DNA from: Bacteroidales bacterium
Lineage (GTDB): Bacteria; Bacteroidota; Bacteroidia; Bacteroidales; Bacteroidaceae
DNA length: 8,709 bases
Assembly: GCA_030523385.1 (NCBI GenBank)
Contig: JAUNIV010000059.1
Coordinates: forward strand, 1-8,709
Direction: 5' to 3'
The position numbers were made by a program, and so were the translations under genes. The notes beneath the pieces are model-generated. The model saw nothing but the letters and a program-made list of their open reading frames with translations, had not been told where the DNA came from and did not search any database. Shown here piece after piece: positions 7,530 to 8,709 of this stretch. The number at the start of each line of letters is the position of its first letter. Within the stretch, counting starts at the first letter, position 1.

Positions 7530-7860
7530 TCATCTTCTCATGCACTTCTCCAACAACCGCCCCACTTCCGTCCGCCATGCGTGCAGGTCTCTCTCTGTCT
7601 GTTCGCAGAGCGTGGGATGGGCATCCCGGTAGCGCTGGATGCGCGACTCGTAATGTTCTTCTATCAAACGATTGGCTCCCAAAAACTGGACAAGGGAGAA
7701 AGGCTTCACGGGCTTTCCTTCTTTCACCTTGCCAAAAGACACCGTGAGTGACACGGAGGATGTCCTCCGCCTTACGGCCTCCTATGCCCAGATGTTCCAT
7801 GCGCAGCACCACCAGGCGGGTGAGCGACATGGCATGTTCAGTCATTTCTGTCAACTCCAT
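7530..7860 (-). pseudogene. Small conserved-looking gene of unknown function, apparently frameshifted (about 109 residues when repaired)
   Basis: Two overlapping frames each hold half of a plausible protein. The first, from the ATG at 7860-7858, reads sensibly as a helical N terminus ending in AEDILRVTHGV (31-41); beyond that it becomes an Arg/Pro/Ala-rich shadow. The second, ending at 7530, reads sensibly from FGKVKEGKPVKPFSLVQFL onward, through a charged helical C terminus (NRLIEEHYESRIQRYRD, LLEKCMRR). The frames differ by +1, and removing one base from the TTTT run (AAAA at 7734-7737 on the + strand) joins them into a single 109-residue protein. I read this as a one-base insertion, though a sequencing error or +1 slippage on the U run would look the same. 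No signal peptide, membrane segment or named motif is visible, and I do not recognise the family. It is divergent from the VirE_N gene and upstream of the glycosyltransferase operon. An ATG at 7845 is an alternative start. Confidence 0.6.
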
Positions 7861-7891
7861 CAATACGTAAACCTTAAAAAAAATATATATT

Positions 7892-7905
7892 GTCCGATTT
7901 CGGAC
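7892..7905. promoter_or_regulatory. Short palindrome, possible operator
   Basis: GTCCG-ATTT-CGGAC is a perfect 5-bp inverted repeat with a 4-base centre, in the 119-base region between the divergent small gene and the VirE_N gene. It ends five bases before the proposed -33 element of the VirE_N promoter, a place where a repressor or activator could act on either gene. On the minus strand it is followed, after AATATATA, by eight T bases, so a weak leftward terminator is the alternative reading. No regulator gene is in the window. Chance occurrence of such a short palindrome is possible. Confidence 0.35.
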
Positions 7906-7910
7906 GATTA

Positions 7911-7942
7911 TTTGCACAAGTCTTGCATTCTGAAGACCTTTG
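7911..7942 (+). promoter_or_regulatory. Candidate Bacteroides-type promoter for the VirE_N gene
   Basis: TTTG at 7911-7914 and GACCTTTG at 7935-7942 are separated by 20 bases. This matches the Bacteroides vegetative promoter layout (TTTG at -33, 19-21 bases, TAnnTTTG at -7) with a single mismatch (G for the first T of TA). Transcription would begin near 7949-7950, giving a leader of about 30 bases ahead of the ATG at 7980. It lies in the only sizeable non-coding stretch upstream of the gene. The call rests on motif match alone. Confidence 0.5.
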
Positions 7943-7979
7943 CGCCCGCAAAATCAAACAAAATTTATATAAGAAAAAA

Positions 7980-8597
7980 ATGATACAACTAAACCCATTT
8001 AACATGTCCTTTTTCGACGCTCCGATTGCTCCCCTGAAGGATGCCGGAGGAAAAACAGTACGTCATGCCACCATTGTGCCGCGCGCCACCGTCACACTTG
8101 AACAGGTGTACCGGGTCATCACCGGCAGCGAATGGCTCCGACAACTCACCGCACAGGTGCGTGCAGCCGACGACCTGCGCACCGCCAAATCCTCGTTCCT
8201 GCCATACGTCACCCCCTGTGGCGTGTTCAGCCGCAGGGGAGGAGATCACCTGACGGGATTGTCCGGTCTCTTTCCGATAGACGTCGACCACCTGGACACC
8301 GAACGCGAGGCACGCGAATTGTGCCGCCGGCTTTTCAAAGACCCCGTGCTCCATCCCGCCCTCTGCTTTGTCAGTCCCGGCGGGAGGGGTGTAAAAGCCT
8401 TCATACCCTGCCACGCCACCGACCGGACGCCCGACCCCGCCTTCCACGCTGTCGAAAGTATCCGTTGGGCCATGCACTACGTGCAGGCCGTTTACGGCAC
8501 CGCCGATGCCCCCGCAGGCAAAGGCGTGGATCCTTCGGGCAAAGACCTGGCTCGCGCCTGCTTCCTGAGCCACGACCCCGAAGCATTGATGAGATAA
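7980..8597 (+). CDS. Stand-alone VirE N-terminal-domain protein (BT4734-like, primase/polymerase-like fold)
   Basis: A 205-residue protein that consists almost entirely of the VirE_N / BT4734-like domain (PF08800). The family start N-x-x-x-S-FF-x-AP is visible (FNMSFFDAPIAP, 7-18). LSGLFPIDVDHLD (94-106) gives an Asp-x-Asp (D101, D103), CFVSPGGRGVKAFIP (129-143) the glycine-rich second motif, and VDPSGKDLARACFLSHDP (183-200) the Asp/Arg motif III. This order resembles the archaeo-eukaryotic primase (PrimPol) fold, so nucleotide or DNA binding is plausible, but no activity is established that I know of. In other Bacteroides genomes the domain is followed by a DUF3987/VirE helicase-like protein; here it stops after the domain. 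I chose the ATG at 7980 because upstream codons back to 7890 cross the promoter; an ATG at 8004 (MSFFDAP) is possible. GC is high (37/60 at 8281). Its role beside the polysaccharide operon is unknown. Confidence 0.85.
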   Translation: MIQLNPFNMSFFDAPIAPLKDAGGKTVRHATIVPRATVTLEQVYRVITGSEWLRQLTAQVRAADDLRTAKSSFLPYVTPCGVFSRRGGDHLTGLSGLFPIDVDHLDTEREARELCRRLFKDPVLHPALCFVSPGGRGVKAFIPCHATDRTPDPAFHAVESIRWAMHYVQAVYGTADAPAGKGVDPSGKDLARACFLSHDPEALMR

Positions 8598-8644
8598 CCA
8601 TCGGGCATTCATAAAACGACAAATCAACAACGGTTCTTTCACCC

Positions 8645-8709
8645 GTAGGGGCGGATTGCATCCGCCCGATGACACCCACGTGAATGCTTTCGGGCGGATG
8701 CAATCCGCC
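8645..8709. repeat. REPIN-like pair of inverted REP hairpins with GTAG head, cut by window end
   Basis: The 20 bases at 8650-8669 and the 20 bases at 8690-8709 are exact reverse complements, separated by a 20-base spacer. Each arm is itself a hairpin: GGCGGAT and ATCCGCC flank a TGC (or GCA) loop, extended to 8 bp by one outer G-C pair in the left copy. The left hairpin is preceded by GTAGG (8645-8649). A GTAG head followed by an imperfect palindrome is the hallmark of REP elements mobilised by RAYT transposases, and two in inverted order make a REPIN. The element starts 48 bases after the VirE_N stop, so it could also stabilise or end that transcript. If the reading is right, the bases after 8709 should be CCTAC. 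There is no RAYT gene in the window. Confidence 0.75.

Noticed and set aside
7876..7905. Hairpin followed by a T run as a leftward terminator
   Set aside because: The stem is only 5 bp, the T run is not adjacent to it, and no leftward gene ends there; an operator is the better reading, at low confidence.
7510..7917. A 135-residue minus-strand frame covering the small gene
   Set aside because: Its first 19 codons lie in the control region and its C-terminal half is an Arg/Pro/Ala-rich shadow of the other frame; the two-frame repaired reading explains the sequence better.
7890..7979. Upstream extension of the VirE_N reading frame by 30 residues
   Set aside because: The extension crosses the promoter candidate and the residues do not match the family; the protein aligns from about the ATG at 7980.
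7483..7979. Invertible capsule promoter
   Set aside because: No pair of long inverted repeats flanking a promoter was found; only the 5-bp palindrome and a short direct repeat are present.
7989..8675. A 228-residue minus-strand frame opposite the VirE_N gene
   Set aside because: It is an antisense shadow favoured by high GC; the plus-strand frame has clear VirE_N motifs.
1..8709. CRISPR array, tRNA, rRNA or insertion sequence
   Set aside because: No regularly spaced direct repeats, tRNA-like clover pattern, rRNA segment or transposase frame could be seen on either strand.

Overview
The window looks like chromosomal DNA from a gut Bacteroidales species (Bacteroides, Phocaeicola or a close relative). 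The evidence is a glycosyltransferase-rich surface polysaccharide cluster with an EpsG-type polymerase, a stand-alone VirE N-terminal-domain protein of the type common in Bacteroides, a promoter candidate that nearly fits the Bacteroides consensus (TTTG, about 20 bases, TAnnTTTG), and A-rich rather than Shine-Dalgarno-rich translation starts. The species cannot be fixed from the sequence alone.

Layout. Positions 7482 down to 1 hold one compact, leftward operon of eight genes with gaps of at most 36 bases and several stop/start overlaps. In transcription order it reads: GT2 glycosyltransferase (7482-6595), a second GT2 with a C-terminal hydrophobic segment (6601-5627), GT4 (5627-4530), an AT-rich GT2 (4520-3477), an EpsG-like Wzy polymerase (3440-2331), a second GT4 (2303-1149), a PglD/NeuD-like acetyltransferase (1136-531), and a PglC-like initiating phosphoglycosyl transferase (534 to past base 1, cut by the window edge). 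Upstream of the operon, 7860-7530 holds a small gene of unknown function that appears to be broken by a one-base insertion in a four-base run. Divergent from it, and much richer in GC, is the VirE_N protein (7980-8597, + strand). The right edge holds two inverted hairpins with a GTAG head, which look like a REPIN (paired REP elements) cut by the end of the window.

How the genes work together. The initiating transferase should place a sugar-1-phosphate, probably an N-acetylated amino sugar finished by the neighbouring PglD-like acetyltransferase, on undecaprenyl phosphate at the inner membrane. Up to five glycosyltransferases then extend it to an oligosaccharide repeat, and the EpsG-like protein would polymerise repeats in the periplasm by the Wzx/Wzy route. 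No Wzx flippase, nucleotide-sugar synthesis gene, export gene or UpxY/UpxZ-type regulator is in the window. The flippase and the remaining sugar genes would have to lie left of base 1 or elsewhere.

The most notable items are the REPIN-like element, the frameshifted small gene beside the VirE_N gene, and the sharp base-composition steps along the window. I see no convincing new defence or mobile system.
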